A stretch of 64,000 nt of DNA from Prochlorococcus sp. AG-363-P19 (GCA_003280055.1 QCGG01000004.1:113136-177135); one strand, 5' to 3'. Shown: positions 8,608-16,327, numbered from the stretch's first letter. Translations and numbers: made by a program. Notes: generated from the sequence alone by a model not told the origin.

Positions 8608-8926
8608 TAAAAAAGGCTTGCTATGAGCCTTGTGTTGAGAGAATCAAGCTTTTATAGACCAGAAGAGCTCATTAGATGTAGCTCTGTTGCATCTTGAAAA
8701 CTGAAAGAAGAACTCAAATCTGAATTCCGAAAGGAAGCCAAAAGCATAGTTACCTTTCAAAACCCTAATCAGAACAAGGGTGTAATGAAGACAAAGTTAA
8801 AGTTGAGTTCTTATTTTGGTTCCTTTGAAAGGCTTCTTACAAGGCATCACGGTTGTTTAACCGCTTACCACTTAATGCACATTTGCTTGTATTCTCAGCA
8901 GGTATATACGTCTTGCGCACCTAATT
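8608..8926. other. Divergent regulatory region upstream of first pcb gene
   Basis: 319 bases between the small membrane-protein gene and the first pcb. A 95-codon plus-strand ORF (8785-9072) crosses into pcb in another frame and is a shadow. The region should hold the promoter and a long 5' leader for pcb. It does not share the leader sequence seen before the second and third pcb genes. Confidence 0.45.
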
Positions 8927-9979
8927 ATGCAGACCTATGGCAATCCAAACCCAACCTACGGGTGGTGGGCTGCAAATTCTTATGTCACCAATCGGTCAGG
9001 CCGATTCATCGCCGCACATGCTGGCCATACAGGACTGATCGCATTCGCTGCTGGCGCAGCAACTCTTGCTGAGATGGCAGCCTATGACCCATCAGTACCT
9101 ATGGGTCACCAGAGCTCAATATTCTTGGCTCATTTAGCTTCCATAGGCATTGGCTTCGATGAAGCTGGTGTTTGGACAGGAGCAGGTGTTGTGACAATAG
9201 CCATTGTTCACCTTGTCTTCTCCATGGTCTATGGAGCCGGTGGCCTATTACATGGTGTTCTTTTTGAAGAGAAGACTGAAGACGAGGAGGTTATCCAAGC
9301 CCAAAAATTTAAATTGGAATGGAACAACCCTGACAACCAAACCTTTATCCTTGGCCATCATTTAATTTTCTTTGGTGTTGCCTGTATTTGGTTTGTCGAA
9401 TGGGCCAGAGTTCATGGGATCTATGACCCAGCCATAGGTGCTGTTCGTCAAGTTAATTACAACCTAGATCTAACTCAAATCTGGAACCATCAATTTGACT
9501 TCCTCGCAATCGATAGCCTTGAGGATGTAATGGGAGGTCATGCCTTCCTAGCATTCTTTGAAATAGGTGGAGGAGCCTTCCACATTGCTACAAAGCAAAT
9601 CGGTGAATACACAGAGTTCAAAGGTTCAGAATTGCTTTCAGCAGAAGCTATTCTTTCCTGGTCTCTTGCTGGTATTGGTTGGATGGCTGTGGTAGCTGCC
9701 TTCTGGTGCGCTACTAATACAACTGTTTATCCAGTTGAATGGTACGGAGAACCTTTAGCTCTTAAGTTCACAATTGCTCCTTTCTGGTTAGATACCGTTG
9801 ACCTTACTGACGGCGCCTTCTTTGGTCATACAACCAGGATGGCAATAGTGAACATCCACTATGGCCTTGGCTTCTTTGCATTGCAGGGACACCTTTGGCA
9901 TGCTTTAAGAGCTATGGGTTTTGACTTCACACGTTTATTAGACAGAAATGGTCCTTTCGGAGCAGAAAGAACTCTTTAG
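8927..9979 (+). CDS. pcb: Pcb chlorophyll a/b-binding antenna protein (copy 1)
   Basis: 350 aa. Pcb proteins belong to the CP43/IsiA family: six membrane helices that bind divinyl-chlorophylls a and b and deliver energy to photosystem I or II. Visible family signatures are the start MQTYGNPNPTYGWW, AHAGHTGLIAF with chlorophyll-ligand histidines, SVPMGHQSS, DNQTFILGHHL, and the last helix FALQGHLWHALRAMGFDF. The lumenal segment before helix V reads IATKQIGEYTEF, as in copy 3. The start is fixed by the invariant MQ(T/S)YGNP seen in all three copies. Which photosystem it serves cannot be told from the sequence alone. Confidence 0.97.
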   Translation: MQTYGNPNPTYGWWAANSYVTNRSGRFIAAHAGHTGLIAFAAGAATLAEMAAYDPSVPMGHQSSIFLAHLASIGIGFDEAGVWTGAGVVTIAIVHLVFSMVYGAGGLLHGVLFEEKTEDEEVIQAQKFKLEWNNPDNQTFILGHHLIFFGVACIWFVEWARVHGIYDPAIGAVRQVNYNLDLTQIWNHQFDFLAIDSLEDVMGGHAFLAFFEIGGGAFHIATKQIGEYTEFKGSELLSAEAILSWSLAGIGWMAVVAAFWCATNTTVYPVEWYGEPLALKFTIAPFWLDTVDLTDGAFFGHTTRMAIVNIHYGLGFFALQGHLWHALRAMGFDFTRLLDRNGPFGAERTL

Positions 9980-10050
9980 AGGACTAGGCTTTGAACTGAT
10001 TTAGTCACCCCCTAATCTCCACTGAATTGCCCAAATGGCATTTCAGCAAT

Positions 10051-10093
10051 AAAAAGAAGAGCCTCATCAGAAATGACGAGGCTCTTCTTTTTT
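10051..10093 (+). terminator. Terminator after pcb copy 1
   Basis: Perfect arms AAGAAGAGCCTC / GAGGCTCTTCTT close an ATCAGAAATGAC loop and end in a run of T. This very strong stem isolates copy 1 transcription from copy 2. Confidence 0.92.
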
Positions 10094-10126
10094 AACGTCA
10101 TAGTATTTACGGACTAGATTTACAAA

Positions 10127-10214
10127 CTAAATAAAGACCTTTAACTATTCGGTCCATATCAATTGAGCAGCTTGTAGGGTTTGGAGGATATCTTGCTTTT
10201 ATCACTTAAAAATC
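10127..10214 (+). repeat. Leader repeat upstream of pcb copy 2
   Basis: Begins with a 24-base block (ctaaataaagacctttaa...ctattc) found exactly before copy 3 at 11939-11962. Weaker similarity continues to the shared aaaaatcATGCAG at the start codon. It probably contains the promoter and 5' untranslated region, duplicated together with the gene. Confidence 0.8.
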
Positions 10215-11300
10215 ATGCAGACCTATGGAAATCCAGGTATCTCCTACGGGTGGTGGGCTGGTAATTCTGTGGTCACCAACCGCTCCGGTCGATTCATTGC
10301 CTCACATGTTGGGCATACAGGATTGATCGCTTTTGCGGCTGGTGGAAGCACCCTCTGGGAGCTTGCACGCTTTGACCCATCGGTGCCTATGGGGCATCAG
10401 AGCTCAATATTTTTAGCTCATTTGGCTTCTATTGGCATTGGCTTCGATGAAGCTGGTGTCTGGACAGGGGTAGGTGTTGCATCTATCGCTATTGTCCACC
10501 TGGTTTTTTCCATGGTCTATGGAGCTGGTGGTCTATTACATGGTGTTCTGTTTGATGAGAAGGTTGAGGACAGCAACGTCCTTCAAGCTCAGAAATTCAA
10601 ACTCGAATGGAACAATCCTGACAATCAAACCTTCATACTTGGCCACCATTTGATTTTCTTTGGTGTTGCCTGTGTTTGGTTTGTCGAATGGGCCAGAATC
10701 CATGGCATTTATGACCCTGCGCTAGGTGCTGTTAGGCAGGTTAATTACAACCTTGACCTATCAATGATTTGGCAACGCCAATTTGACTTTCTAAGCATTG
10801 ATAGTCTTGAGGATGTAATGGGGGGCCACGCATTCTTAGCCTTTGCAGAGATCACCGGTGGAGCATTCCACGTTGTTGCAGGCTCTACAGCATGGGAAAA
10901 GAAACGTCTTGGTACTTTCAGTAAGTTCAAAGGAGCTGAATTGCTTTCAGCAGAAGCTGTTCTTTCCTGGTCACTTGCTGGTATCGGCTGGATGGCGATT
11001 GTTGCTGCTTTCTGGTGTGCTACTAACACCACTGTTTATCCAGAAGCCTGGTATGGAGAAGCACTTCAACTGAAGTTTTCTGTATCACCTTATTGGATTG
11101 ATACTGGCGATCTTTCTGACAGCACTGCTTTCTTAGGTCACTCAACAAGAGCTGCTCTTACAAATGTCCATTACTACCTAGGATTCTTCTTCCTACAAGG
11201 ACATTTCTGGCATGCACTTCGTGCCCTTGGCTTCGACTTCAGCAAACTTAAGTCTGCTGTAGGAAACGAAGAAGATAAGACCTTCACCATTACAAACTAG
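10215..11300 (+). CDS. pcb: Pcb chlorophyll a/b-binding antenna protein (copy 2)
   Basis: 361 aa, six-helix CP43-like antenna protein. It is very close to copy 1 in the first 210 residues (QKFKLEWNNPDNQTF, SIGIGFDEAGVWTG). It differs in the lumenal loop before helix V, where it carries the longer basic segment STAWEKKRLGTFSKF instead of IATKQIGEYTEF. The 3' part shares a nearly identical 100-base block with copy 3, which points to gene conversion. It has its own promoter leader and terminator, so it can be regulated separately. Pcb paralogues are known to differ in photosystem partner and iron response. Confidence 0.97.
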   Translation: MQTYGNPGISYGWWAGNSVVTNRSGRFIASHVGHTGLIAFAAGGSTLWELARFDPSVPMGHQSSIFLAHLASIGIGFDEAGVWTGVGVASIAIVHLVFSMVYGAGGLLHGVLFDEKVEDSNVLQAQKFKLEWNNPDNQTFILGHHLIFFGVACVWFVEWARIHGIYDPALGAVRQVNYNLDLSMIWQRQFDFLSIDSLEDVMGGHAFLAFAEITGGAFHVVAGSTAWEKKRLGTFSKFKGAELLSAEAVLSWSLAGIGWMAIVAAFWCATNTTVYPEAWYGEALQLKFSVSPYWIDTGDLSDSTAFLGHSTRAALTNVHYYLGFFFLQGHFWHALRALGFDFSKLKSAVGNEEDKTFTITN

Positions 11301-11310
11301 ATGAGTTTTC

Positions 11311-11344
11311 GTTCCGATTGAAAACAGTTGTTTTCAATCGGAAC
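11311..11344. repeat. Perfect inverted repeat after pcb copy 2
   Basis: Arms GTTCCGATTGAAAACA / TGTTTTCAATCGGAAC, 16 bp each with only two bases between, start 10 bases after the pcb stop codon. There is no T tract, so it is not a standard terminator. It may stabilise the pcb mRNA 3' end, as REP-like hairpins do (inference). Confidence 0.8.
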
Positions 11345-11350
11345 CCTTCC

Positions 11351-11396
11351 ATCAACAGAAAAAGCCCCGAATTTTTACGGGGCTTTTTCTGTTGAT
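11351..11396 (+). terminator. Terminator after pcb copy 2
   Basis: Long perfect stem ATCAACAGAAAAAGCCCCG / CGGGGCTTTTTCTGTTGAT with a short AT-rich loop. It follows directly on the 16-bp hairpin, giving two tandem stems. A/T tracts on both arms make it able to act for the minus-strand gene at 11421 too. Confidence 0.93.
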
Positions 11397-11420
11397 GGGC
11401 TTTGTAAAAGAGGAAACTTA

Positions 11421-11651
11421 TTAGGAATTCGTCCTTTGGAGAATAGGTTGCATTATGCCACCGCCGAAATCATCATCATCTTTGTCATCGAAAAATGAAA
11501 AAGCCAATAAAAGTGCTGAGATAGGTAATATCAAAAACAATAAGGCAAGTTGTTCATTGCTTAAAACAGGCTCTAATGCACCCCAAACAGACCAAATAGA
11601 CCAGATCACGAGAAAGGCCAGAAAACTTATCGTCAAATTTGAACGCTGCAT
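11421..11651 (-). CDS. Small two-span membrane protein, hypothetical
   Basis: 76 aa. Two hydrophobic helices (about 8-27 and 33-55) are followed by an acidic DDKDDDDFGGG patch. The helix-turn-helix membrane pattern and the acidic tail make this a believable protein. The opposite frame (79 aa) is its low-complexity shadow. It sits between pcb copies 2 and 3 on the other strand. Function unknown. Confidence 0.68.
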   Translation of the reverse strand: MQRSNLTISFLAFLVIWSIWSVWGALEPVLSNEQLALLFLILPISALLLAFSFFDDKDDDDFGGGIMQPILQRTNS

Positions 11652-11699
11652 GCGCGAAATTCATAACGCTTCAGGAATAATCCCATACAACTGATCGTT

Positions 11700-11906
11700 T
11701 TGAGGTTCGGTCTTAACGAAACAGAATTGATCTCGTACGAAGCAAATCCAAATCAAAGCGATCTAGAAAATCTTGAGAGAGCCTCCATATGGGTGTTTGA
11801 AACGAATAAAAAACTCAATCAAAAGAATCATCTAGCAAAAGAGCCAAAGTATTCTCAATTAGCAAAGCATCTCAAATCCCTTTTCCACCAAGGGGTTTTT
11901 AAATAA
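11700..11906 (+). CDS. Small soluble protein, hypothetical
   Basis: 68 aa from a TTG start. The product is charged and probably helical (LENLERASIWVFETNKKL, YSQLAKHLKSLF). It has no recognised domain. It lies just upstream of the pcb copy 3 leader. Amino-acid composition looks natural, but no strong ribosome-binding site is visible. Confidence 0.42.
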   Translation: MRFGLNETELISYEANPNQSDLENLERASIWVFETNKKLNQKNHLAKEPKYSQLAKHLKSLFHQGVFK

Positions 11907-11938
11907 GTTCTCAGAAATATTAAGTTGGTCTGAATTCG

Positions 11939-12027
11939 CTAAATAAAGACCTTTAACTATTCCCACCATATGAATTGAACAGAATGTAAGGTTCGAAGGT
12001 TATTTTGCTCTTAATCTCCTAAAAATC
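11939..12027 (+). repeat. Leader repeat upstream of pcb copy 3
   Basis: Second copy of the pcb leader: a 24-base identical block followed by a partly conserved 60-base tract ending in aaaaatcATGCAG. Similar distance to the start codon as in copy 2. Probably promoter plus 5' untranslated region. Confidence 0.8.
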
Positions 12028-13113
12028 ATGCAGTCCTATGGAAATCCAAACCCCACCTATGGGTGGTGGGTTGGTAATTCTGTAGTAACCAACAAGTCAA
12101 GCCGATTCATTGGCTCGCATGTTGCCCATACAGGATTGATTGCTTTCAACGCTGGTGCTATCACCTTATTTGAACTAGCTAGATTTGACCCTTCATTGCC
12201 AATGGGCCACCAGGGGTTGATATTCCTGCCTCATCTGGCATCACTAGGCATCGGATTCGACGAAGCAGGCGTATGGACAGGTGCAAGCGTTACCTTCGTA
12301 GCTGTTTTCCACTTGATCTGCTCAATGGTCTATGCAAGTGCAGGACTGTTGCACTCACTGATTTTCAGCGAGGATACGCAGAACAGTTCAGGGCTTTTTG
12401 GACCTGACAGACCAGAGCACCGCCAAGCTGCTCGTTACAAGCTTGAGTGGGACAACCCAGACAACCAGACATTTATTCTGGGCCATCATTTGCTCTTCTT
12501 CGGCATTGCAAATATATGGTTTGTGGAATGGGCCAGAGTGCACGGCATTTATGACCCTGCAATCGAAGCTGTTAGGCAGGTTAATTACAACGTTGACCTG
12601 ACTCAAATTTGGAATCACCAATTTGACTTCCTTTCAATCGACAGTCTTGAAGATGTAATGGGGGGTCATGTGTTCTTGGCGTTCTTCCAAATTGGTGGTG
12701 GAGCCTTCCACATAGCTACAAAGCAAATTGGAGAATATACCGAGTTCAAGGGCTCTAACGTTCTCTCTGCAGAGGCAGTTCTTTCCTGGTCACTTGCTGG
12801 TATCGGCTGGATGGCGATTGTTGCTGCCTTCTGGTGTGCTACTAACACCACTGTTTATCCAGAAGCCTGGTATGGAGAGACATTGGCGCTGAAGTTCGGG
12901 ATCTCACCTTATTGGATAGATACTGTTCCTTCTATAGACGGGGCACCTCTTGGCCACACATCACGTGCATGGCTTACAAATGTTCACTACTATCTTGGAT
13001 TCTTCTTCATTCAAGGTCATTTGTGGCATGCAGTAAGAGCTCTAGGATTCGACTTCAAGCGTATTCCTAAAGCAATACAAAATGCAGACAATGCATCTGT
13101 AACTCTCTCCTAA
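12028..13113 (+). CDS. pcb: Pcb chlorophyll a/b-binding antenna protein (copy 3)
   Basis: 361 aa, the most divergent of the three in its N-terminal half (SLPMGHQGLIFLPHLASLG, SMVYASAGLLHSL). The loop between helices II and III is about 8 residues longer and contains FGPDRPEHRQAARYKLEW, where the other copies have a short acidic stretch. The central part resembles copy 1 (IATKQIGEYTEFKGS) and the next block is almost base-identical to copy 2, so the gene is a mosaic. Six-helix CP43-like architecture with ligand histidines (AHTGLIAF, FILGHHLL, IQGHLWHAVRAL) is intact. Confidence 0.97.
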   Translation: MQSYGNPNPTYGWWVGNSVVTNKSSRFIGSHVAHTGLIAFNAGAITLFELARFDPSLPMGHQGLIFLPHLASLGIGFDEAGVWTGASVTFVAVFHLICSMVYASAGLLHSLIFSEDTQNSSGLFGPDRPEHRQAARYKLEWDNPDNQTFILGHHLLFFGIANIWFVEWARVHGIYDPAIEAVRQVNYNVDLTQIWNHQFDFLSIDSLEDVMGGHVFLAFFQIGGGAFHIATKQIGEYTEFKGSNVLSAEAVLSWSLAGIGWMAIVAAFWCATNTTVYPEAWYGETLALKFGISPYWIDTVPSIDGAPLGHTSRAWLTNVHYYLGFFFIQGHLWHAVRALGFDFKRIPKAIQNADNASVTLS

Positions 13114-13123
13114 GAGTGAATCA

Positions 13124-13202
13124 ATTTAAACTCTTTACTTTTTTTTCAAGTAGGAGTTTAAATACAATAAAGGGCTCCATCCTTAAAAAGATGGAGCCCT
13201 TT
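13124..13202 (+). terminator. Tandem hairpins terminating pcb copy 3
   Basis: First an inverted repeat ATTTAAACTC / GAGTTTAAAT (13124-13163) around a T-rich loop. Then a strong terminator AAAGGGCTCCATC / GATGGAGCCCTTT (13169-13202) followed by T-rich sequence. As after copy 2, two stems follow the gene in tandem. Confidence 0.9.
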
Positions 13203-13299
13203 CTATTAACAAAGAAAAGGGCCAACACAGAAAATCTTTGTGGAAGAATGAATCAGAAAGACTTATGAAATAAACATAGATTTCTTAAATTTTATAATT

Positions 13300-13491
13300 T
13301 CAACTAAAACCATTTCCATCCTCAATCTCATTAGAAACATCATTATCTGCTTGCTTCTTTCGTTTATCCAAATAGATTCTTATTGGTATCTCAATAGATC
13401 TAATTATCAAAACGAGAAATCCAAAAAAACCAATTACTACAGCTACACTTAAGAGAAAAGAACCCAAATCAACCTTCGATAGAAATTCCAT
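13300..13491 (-). CDS. Small single-span membrane protein, hypothetical
   Basis: 63 aa. One hydrophobic helix (FLLSVAVVIGFFGFLVLIIRS, about 12-32) is followed by a basic stretch (YLDKRKKQ) and an acidic tail (SNEIEDGNG). This positive-inside pattern suggests N-out topology with a cytoplasmic C-terminus. Function unknown. Confidence 0.68.
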   Translation of the reverse strand: MEFLSKVDLGSFLLSVAVVIGFFGFLVLIIRSIEIPIRIYLDKRKKQADNDVSNEIEDGNGFS

Positions 13492-13538
13492 AAATCACAA
13501 GCAAATAGTGTTAATAAATTTAAGATTCACAAGAGATG

Positions 13539-13676
13539 TCAGGATTGCTTAATTAATTGAATAATCACAAGGAGAAAGCTAACCATCACAACGAGAAAAG
13601 TGGGCCAGATGACTTTCCATCGGTTAAAGGTTTTTACTTCTGAGTTTTGATCGCCAAGAGAATCGAAGATGGACAT
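13539..13676 (-). CDS. 45-residue single-span membrane protein (missed by ORF track)
   Basis: Read from the reverse complement: MSIFDSLGDQNSEVKTF, then RWKVIWPTFLVVMVSFLLVIIQL and a basic end. One clear membrane helix occupies about residues 21-40. ATG start at 13676 preceded by a purine-rich stretch (aggaatg), stop at 13539. It is the size of a photosystem small subunit, but I do not recognise it as any named one. It lies in tandem with the 13300 gene on the same strand. Confidence 0.62.
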   Translation of the reverse strand: MSIFDSLGDQNSEVKTFNRWKVIWPTFLVVMVSFLLVIIQLIKQS

Positions 13677-13778
13677 TCCTATTTAGATTGCTAAGCCATT
13701 TTTAGCTAATAAATGGTTTTTATGCTCTTAAAACTACTCAATTATATGATTTTGTAGCCAAAGTAATTAAGTCATTCC

Positions 13779-14093
13779 TTATAGACTATCTATAGAAAAA
13801 AGCTTATTCCCACATCTGAGCTCAAACTGTTTAAAGGCTCTTATTAAATCAGGAGAAATAGTAGAATAATCTGAAAAGTCCTTTGAGAGAGACATGTGTA
13901 AACGGCATGCTTTCTCGGGGTTCCCCTTATCAAATTCGTCTCCTATCCTCCTTAAAGCAGAGTCCATTTTGGTGTTGATTGAGGGCTTAGCGGATTCATT
14001 GGTTTGTGAATTATTCTGTGTCGGAGCTTCAGGACTGGAGCAACCAAAACAAACTATTAGAAAAATGGAAGCAAGGGACTTGGGGATCATCAT
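13779..14093 (-). CDS. Small putative lipoprotein, hypothetical
   Basis: 104 aa. The N-terminus is a lipoprotein signal peptide with lipobox VCFGC (Cys18), then a Ser/Asn/Thr-rich linker. The C-terminal domain contains two cysteines (KACRLHMSLS, LRCGNKLF) that could form a disulfide in the periplasm. Domain unknown. A plus-strand ORF over the same bases is a shadow. Confidence 0.72.
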   Translation of the reverse strand: MMIPKSLASIFLIVCFGCSSPEAPTQNNSQTNESAKPSINTKMDSALRRIGDEFDKGNPEKACRLHMSLSKDFSDYSTISPDLIRAFKQFELRCGNKLFSIDSL

Positions 14094-14265
14094 TGAAGTA
14101 ACACAGCAGAAAGTATGTCAATGTAATAACCCAACCGAATCAAATTTACATCGATAATTCTGCTTATTGTGATCGGAATCAATTTCTGAACCTCTCCAAA
14201 AAAACCGAAGGCCTAAAAATAGTCTCTTCAAACACTTTGCAAAATTTTCTAAATCTTTATCAGAA

Positions 14266-14667
14266 GTGGTGGATTTTCAGGAGAGAATGAAAGAACTAAA
14301 GGACAAAGGAAAATTAGTGGATACTAAGGAACTTCCTGTTAATGAAAGGGTCAAATTATTGGTTCAAGCACTTGACGGTGCAGAGCGCACAAACGAGGCA
14401 TTATCTAGTTGCAATGACTCAGAAACAATGATAAATGTGCTTCTTGGCGCCTCCGACAAACTTGATCTAGATCTAACGAGATCAGATCTCATAAAAACTC
14501 CACCCATCAGAGATTGGATCTGGTATAAGGATGGGGGAGCTTTACTAACAGTTGGGGATGGAGTACCTAGATATCAACAAGACAAAAACTCCGCAAAGTT
14601 ACGCTACATAGGAGGTGGGCTTCTAATTGCTATATTGTTTATTTTTGGCATGATGACAGGATTTTAA
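14266..14667 (+). CDS. Nif11-like small protein with C-terminal membrane anchor (tentative)
   Basis: 133 aa from a GTG start; an in-frame ATG at 14287 would shorten it by 7 residues. Residues about 28-80 follow the Nif11 spacing, with a helix, an SSCNDSE turn, a hydrophobic helix (MINVLLGAS) and LDLDLTRSDL before the next segment. The C-terminal 20 residues (IGGGLLIAILFIFGMMTGF) form a membrane helix. Nif11 domains are common as leader peptides in marine picocyanobacteria, but there is no double-glycine cleavage site or core peptide here, so a maturation substrate is unlikely. The assignment is from pattern only. Confidence 0.6.
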   Translation: MVDFQERMKELKDKGKLVDTKELPVNERVKLLVQALDGAERTNEALSSCNDSETMINVLLGASDKLDLDLTRSDLIKTPPIRDWIWYKDGGALLTVGDGVPRYQQDKNSAKLRYIGGGLLIAILFIFGMMTGF

Positions 14668-15061
14668 TCTGAGAACTAGCCATCAAAAATGAAAGATTTT
14701 AATAGCTGTAATAACTTTGAATTATTATTGGTTCAACTCACAAAACCTAACCAAAAAGGCACCTATCTAATTAATTTTTTATGGGTAGGATTGCTTTAGA
14801 GAGTAAATATAGCTTTATTTGATTTCAGCACAAAAGGTCCTTATCCCATAATGGCAGGATTAGGGTCCAGAGAAAAGCCAATAGACTAAAAATAAAAAAG
14901 TTGATCAAAAAGAACCTGATTGAAAAAGAAGAACTGTATGCCCTTGGTGAAGTCGAAAATGACTTTATAAAAGCTTCTTAAAGGGCTTAAAAATTTAGTT
15001 AATTACTCACAAAACCCTCTTGAGGACTGGCAAATGACTGTCAATGTGTTTAAATAGGGTT
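14668..15061. other. Intergenic stretch with a possible gene remnant
   Basis: 394 bases without a firm gene. A plus-strand frame ending at 14981 reads, from a TTG at 14901, LIKKNLIEKEELYALGEVEN and continues to DFIKAS. It has a natural-looking charged composition, and the open frame extends upstream without an ATG. It may be a very short gene with an unusual start or a decayed one. The rest is AT-rich with nothing I can support. Confidence 0.35.
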
Positions 15062-15223
15062 ATGGAAAAGAAAAAAAAGATCTTCAAGATCGAATCTCAC
15101 CCAAACTTTGAAGAGAAGGATCATAGACTTGCCTGCGGATGGCACGTTGACATAGAAGGCAGTGGCCAGCGCAAGAGATACCTAAGGTCCCTAAAGCAGG
15201 AACAGACTGCTCGTACAGCATGA
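15062..15223 (+). CDS. 53-residue basic protein (missed by ORF track)
   Basis: Reads MEKKKKIFKIESHPNFEEKD, then HRLACGWHVDIEGSGQRKRY, ending with QEQTARTA. The composition is strongly protein-like and the frame is closed by TGA at 15221. It is a short, soluble, basic protein with one Cys. GC content is a little higher than in the flanks, also suggesting coding. Similar tiny basic proteins are widespread in picocyanobacteria; function unknown. Confidence 0.65.
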   Translation: MEKKKKIFKIESHPNFEEKDHRLACGWHVDIEGSGQRKRYLRSLKQEQTARTA

Positions 15224-15484
15224 ACGCCTGTTTCAAGGAAATAATAATCCTTTTGATTAAATAACTTCCTCATGAAATAGAAATCGCCTAATTTATTCAA
15301 TATTTCTATAAATTTCTTTTCTGCAATTCAAGATTTATACGTTAATTGAACTTTGTAAGAATTTTTGCAAAAAAGCAAACTAAATATTCCTTCAGAATCA
15401 AATAAGATAAAAGGATAAATCTATTATGAATAAATGATTATATGAGCTTTCTGAAAGCTCCATTCATAGAATAACAAAGTTATA

Positions 15485-15694
15485 ATGAGTATAGCTATGT
15501 TTTATTCAATGAACTTATTAGCAACTTCATCTGGTTTTTTCGGAATAAGTCCAACTACTGATCAATTAATTATTATAAATCTAGCTGCAATTCTCATTGC
15601 TACAACATTCAATGCACCACAAAAAGCTATTAAATGGGGTGGCCTAATAATTTCCGTTGTGACAACTACATGCGCTATCTGGTGTAATCATTGA
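15485..15694 (+). CDS. Small two-span membrane protein, hypothetical
   Basis: 69 aa. Two hydrophobic stretches (about 25-41 and 49-66) are separated by NAPQKAIKWG; the short N-terminus is also mildly hydrophobic. No motif. It is part of the cluster of tiny membrane proteins between pcb and the glucosylglycerate genes. Confidence 0.5.
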   Translation: MSIAMFYSMNLLATSSGFFGISPTTDQLIIINLAAILIATTFNAPQKAIKWGGLIISVVTTTCAIWCNH

Positions 15695-15771
15695 TTCCCT
15701 AAAAAGTCCAACCCAGAACTTCTAATCGTCAACAATTGGGGACATAGTAATCCCTTTTACATAATTCTACT

Positions 15772-15924
15772 ATGGAAAACTTTGATAATGCTATTCACTA
15801 CGGTCCAAACGATGCAGGGGCATCGACTCTTTCTATTGCAATAGTAGTTCTAACTATACTTTTGGGATCCTGGCTATTTGGAGCACTATATGGAATTATC
15901 GCTAATTATTTTAAAGGAAAGTAA
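15772..15924 (+). CDS. 50-residue single-span membrane protein (missed by ORF track)
   Basis: Reads MENFDNAIHYGPNDAGASTL and continues with a hydrophobic helix (SIAIVVLTILLGSWLFGALYG) and a basic C-terminus (NYFKGK). Clear membrane topology with a cytoplasmic C-terminus. Function unknown. Confidence 0.62.
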   Translation: MENFDNAIHYGPNDAGASTLSIAIVVLTILLGSWLFGALYGIIANYFKGK

Positions 15925-16040
15925 AATATAAATTCTTTTTCACTGGTTGATATTATTTACCTATGCAAACAAAAAATATACAAGACTTAAAATAAATCAA
16001 TAAAATAAGCCTTCAGGATAAAAGTAGTTGTATCTTAACT

Positions 16041-16271
16041 ATGACTTTAACCATTAAAATGACTCCAAGAGAAATGATTAGGGCTCATGCATACCCTGTT
16101 CTAGCAGCTGTGAGCACTGTAAGTCTTGTAATTATTTCTGCATCCCTTATACCAATTGCAAAGTGGTCAAGGAGTCAGAATGAATGCATAGAGAGAACGT
16201 TTCGCATCAATGGTAAAGACACGCAAGGATTATCGAGTAAGGTTTGGAGTTGTAATGGTGGAGGTGAGTAA
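16041..16271 (+). CDS. Small membrane-anchored protein, hypothetical
   Basis: 76 aa. Basic N-terminus (KMTPREMIRAH), a hydrophobic helix at about 18-40 (VLAAVSTVSLVIISASLIPIA), then a polar part with two Cys (NECIERTF, VWSCNGGGE) that would face the periplasm or lumen. Likely a signal-anchored protein with one disulfide. Function unknown. Confidence 0.65.
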   Translation: MTLTIKMTPREMIRAHAYPVLAAVSTVSLVIISASLIPIAKWSRSQNECIERTFRINGKDTQGLSSKVWSCNGGGE

Positions 16272-16327
16272 GAATTGGAGAAGGGGAGGGGCATCATCCT
16301 GACTTACAAGTAATAAAGACAAATAAG

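Noticed and set aside
8785-9072. 95-codon ORF entering pcb copy 1
   Set aside because: Overlaps pcb in another frame; Cys/His/Arg-rich low-quality composition marks it as a shadow.
10745-11073. ORFs on both strands inside pcb copy 2 (also 12388-12851 in copy 3)
   Set aside because: Alternate-frame shadows of the pcb coding sequence, recurring in the copies because the DNA is repeated.
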